DNA of 7,313 bases. Source: Ruminiclostridium sp. Its GTDB lineage: Bacteria > Bacillota_A > Clostridia > Oscillospirales > Ruminococcaceae. Position numbers and translations under genes: made by a program. Under the pieces are notes generated by a model, which searched no databases, was not told the DNA's origin, and saw only the letters and a program-made list of their open reading frames with translations. Below are positions 5,975 to 7,313 of this stretch, in pieces. The stretch is from the NCBI GenBank assembly GCA_017550775.1, contig JAFZOA010000147.1, positions 1-7,313 on the forward strand, in the 5' to 3' direction. How positions within the stretch are numbered: position 1 is the first letter of the stretch; every line of letters starts with the position of its first letter.

Positions 5975-6010
5975 AAAAAACGCCCCCGACAGGGATCATC
6001 CCGTCGGGGG
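5975..6010 (-). terminator. Strong rho-independent terminator of the sodium-pump decarboxylase operon
   Basis: CCCCCGAC (5983-5990) pairs with GTCGGGGG (6003-6010), continued inward by GGG/CCC (5992-5994, 6000-6002) past one bulged A, with loop ATCAT. On the minus strand the stem is followed by CG and six T (complement of 5975-5980). It lies 24 bases beyond the stop codon of the beta-subunit gene. Confidence 0.9.
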
Positions 6011-6034
6011 TTGTATGCTGTTATATCGTCTTAT

Positions 6035-7225
6035 TTATCCGAATATCGCCATTAGCGCACCCGCTGCGACCGCCGAGCCGATAACGCCCGCTACGTTCGG
6101 TCCCATTGCGTGCATGAGAAGGAAGTTGGACGCGTCCTCCTCCTGGCCTACCTTCTGAGATACTCTCGCCGCCATAGGAACTGCGGAAACGCCCGCGGAA
6201 CCGATGAGCGGATTGATCGTGCCGCCGGAAAGCTTGTTCATGAGCTTCGCGAGAAGCAGTCCGCACGCCGTACCTACGCAGAACGCAAGCAGACCGAGCA
6301 CTATTATCATCAGTGTGCGCACGCTAAGGAAGTTGGCTGCGGTAGCGGTAGCTCCGACCGTTGTTCCGAGCATGATAACGATGATGTTCATGAGCTCGCC
6401 GGAAGCTGTCTTGACAAGTCTGTCCACAACTCCGCTCTCCTTGAACAGGTTGCCGAGCATCAGCATACCTACGAGCGGTGCTGCCGACGGGACGATGAAT
6501 GCCACGATAACTGTTACCGCGACAGGGAAGATGATCTTTTCCGTGCGGGAAACGCTTCTGAGCATTCCCATTTTTATGCTGCGCTCCTTCTTGGTCGTGA
6601 GCGCTTTCATGATCGGAGGCTGGATAACCGGTACGAGCGCCATGTACGAGTACGCTGCAACAGCTATCGAGCCGAGCAGATCGGGTGCGAGCTGTGAGGT
6701 AAGCCAGATCGCGGTAGGACCGTCCGCACCGCCGATAATACCTATCGAAGCGGCTTCCGCGAGTGAGAAGTCAACAAGTCCGGTAGCGGAAAGTACGCAG
6801 GCACCGAGGAAGGTGAAGAAGATACCGCCCTGCGCCGCAGCGCCGAGGAAGAAGCTCTTCGGGTTGGCGATAAGCGGACCGAAGTCGGTCATACAGCCTA
6901 TGCCGAGGAAGATAAGCGGCGGGAAGATGCCGCATTTAACGCCTAAGTACAGTACATCGAGTATGCCGCCGTCATGGAGGACTGTCGCATAGTCAATGTT
7001 GGTGGTCAGGAAGAATTCCGGGTGGTAAAGTCCCGCGCCGGGAAGGTTTGTGAGCGCCATACCGAATGCTATCGGGAGCATCAGCATCGGCTCGTACTGC
7101 TTTACTATCGCAAGATACATGAGGAAGAACGAGATAAGGAGCATAAGACCCTGCTGCCAGGTGATGTTACAGAACGCCGACTGCTGCCAGAGCGTCTGTA
7201 TGGTTTCGAGAAACGTTTCTATCAT
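6035..7225 (-). CDS. Sodium ion-translocating decarboxylase, beta subunit (OadB/GcdB/MmdB family)
   Basis: 396-residue polytopic membrane protein, within the usual family range of about 375-435. It decarboxylates the carboxybiotin formed on a partner subunit and uses that energy to export sodium. Signature regions: GGADGPTAIW (165-174, with Asp168 in the conserved DGP motif tied to sodium transport in Klebsiella OadB), MLGTTVGATATAANFL (285-300), INPLIGSAGVSAVPMAARVS (337-356) and MHAMGPNVAGVIGSAVAAG (371-389). Hydrophobic segments fill nearly the whole chain. The beta subunit alone does not reveal whether the substrate is oxaloacetate, methylmalonyl-CoA or glutaconyl-CoA, as the carboxyltransferase and biotin carrier genes are not in the window, so no symbol is given. 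AAGGGAG lies about 9 bases before the ATG. It follows the preceding gene by 17 bases and ends at the terminator at 5975-6010. Confidence 0.93.
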   Translation of the reverse strand: MIETFLETIQTLWQQSAFCNITWQQGLMLLISFFLMYLAIVKQYEPMLMLPIAFGMALTNLPGAGLYHPEFFLTTNIDYATVLHDGGILDVLYLGVKCGIFPPLIFLGIGCMTDFGPLIANPKSFFLGAAAQGGIFFTFLGACVLSATGLVDFSLAEAASIGIIGGADGPTAIWLTSQLAPDLLGSIAVAAYSYMALVPVIQPPIMKALTTKKERSIKMGMLRSVSRTEKIIFPVAVTVIVAFIVPSAAPLVGMLMLGNLFKESGVVDRLVKTASGELMNIIVIMLGTTVGATATAANFLSVRTLMIIVLGLLAFCVGTACGLLLAKLMNKLSGGTINPLIGSAGVSAVPMAARVSQKVGQEEDASNFLLMHAMGPNVAGVIGSAVAAGALMAIFG

Positions 7226-7242
7226 GTCTTGTCACTCCCTTC

Positions 7243-7313
7243 TCAGTTTATGAAGCCGCGCATATTCTCGGCTATACCTGCTGCGCTCCAGCCCGATCTT
7301 GCGGACTTAGGAC
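7243..7313 (-). CDS. C-terminal tail of an upstream gene, possibly a gamma-type decarboxylase subunit (partial)
   Basis: The only reading frame open from the right edge over a sensible length gives 22 residues, beginning PKSARSGWSAAGIAENMRG and ending FIN, with TGA at 7243-7245. The other two minus frames stop sooner and end away from the next gene. The stop lies 17 bases before the beta-subunit ATG, and the ribosome site fills that gap, as expected for neighbours in one operon. The tail does not look like the end of a biotin-carrier domain. A W-x-x-AG motif near the end loosely recalls short gamma subunits of Firmicute sodium-pump decarboxylases, but 22 residues are too few to identify it. 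The 5' part lies beyond the window. Confidence 0.5.
   Translation of the reverse strand, partial: PKSARSGWSAAGIAENMRGFIN

Noticed and set aside
6204..6992. 262-codon plus-strand frame opposite the decarboxylase beta subunit
   Set aside because: Antisense shadow; its apparent Ser/Pro/Ile-rich content follows from the hydrophobic codons of the real membrane protein.

Overview
The window reads as chromosomal DNA of a Gram-positive anaerobe of the class Clostridia, probably an Oscillospiraceae/Ruminococcus-like gut bacterium. This rests on the gene families present (MtaB, a sodium-pump decarboxylase beta subunit, short HPr-like proteins, clostridial-type multidomain flavoproteins), strong purine-rich ribosome binding sites and good sigma-A-type promoters. 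The genus is inferred. Nothing looks like a phage, an insertion sequence, a CRISPR array or an RNA gene.

Layout: (1) 1-770, minus strand: the N-terminal ~60% of the tRNA methylthiotransferase MtaB, running off the left edge. (2) 771-945: a divergent intergenic region with a well-formed promoter pointing right. (3) 946-1469, plus strand: two tandem 76-residue HPr-like proteins that lack the phosphotransfer histidine but keep the regulatory serine segment. They are followed by a hairpin terminator at 1548-1579, which separates them from a convergent operon. (4) 5830 down to 1671, minus strand: a tight three-gene operon. In transcription order it encodes a PaaK/CapK-like adenylate-forming ligase, a PAF-acetylhydrolase-like alpha/beta hydrolase, and a three-part protein (flavodoxin-like reductase, SCP2-like domain, membrane domain). 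Its promoter at 5876-5904 fixes the ligase start at 5830. (5) 5975-6010: a strong terminator for the last block. (6) 7313 down to 6035, minus strand: the C-terminal tail of an unknown, possibly gamma-type, subunit followed by the OadB/GcdB/MmdB beta subunit of a sodium-pumping decarboxylase.

How the parts may work together: MtaB is translation housekeeping. The decarboxylase subunit is a membrane energy-conservation component whose partners lie mostly beyond the right edge. The HPr-like pair looks regulatory rather than sugar-transporting. The three-gene operon combines acid activation, ester or acyl hydrolysis and flavin-dependent reduction with a lipid-binding and a membrane domain. This suggests processing of a hydrophobic carboxylic acid or lipid, with an unknown substrate. 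It is the most promising candidate here for something undescribed.
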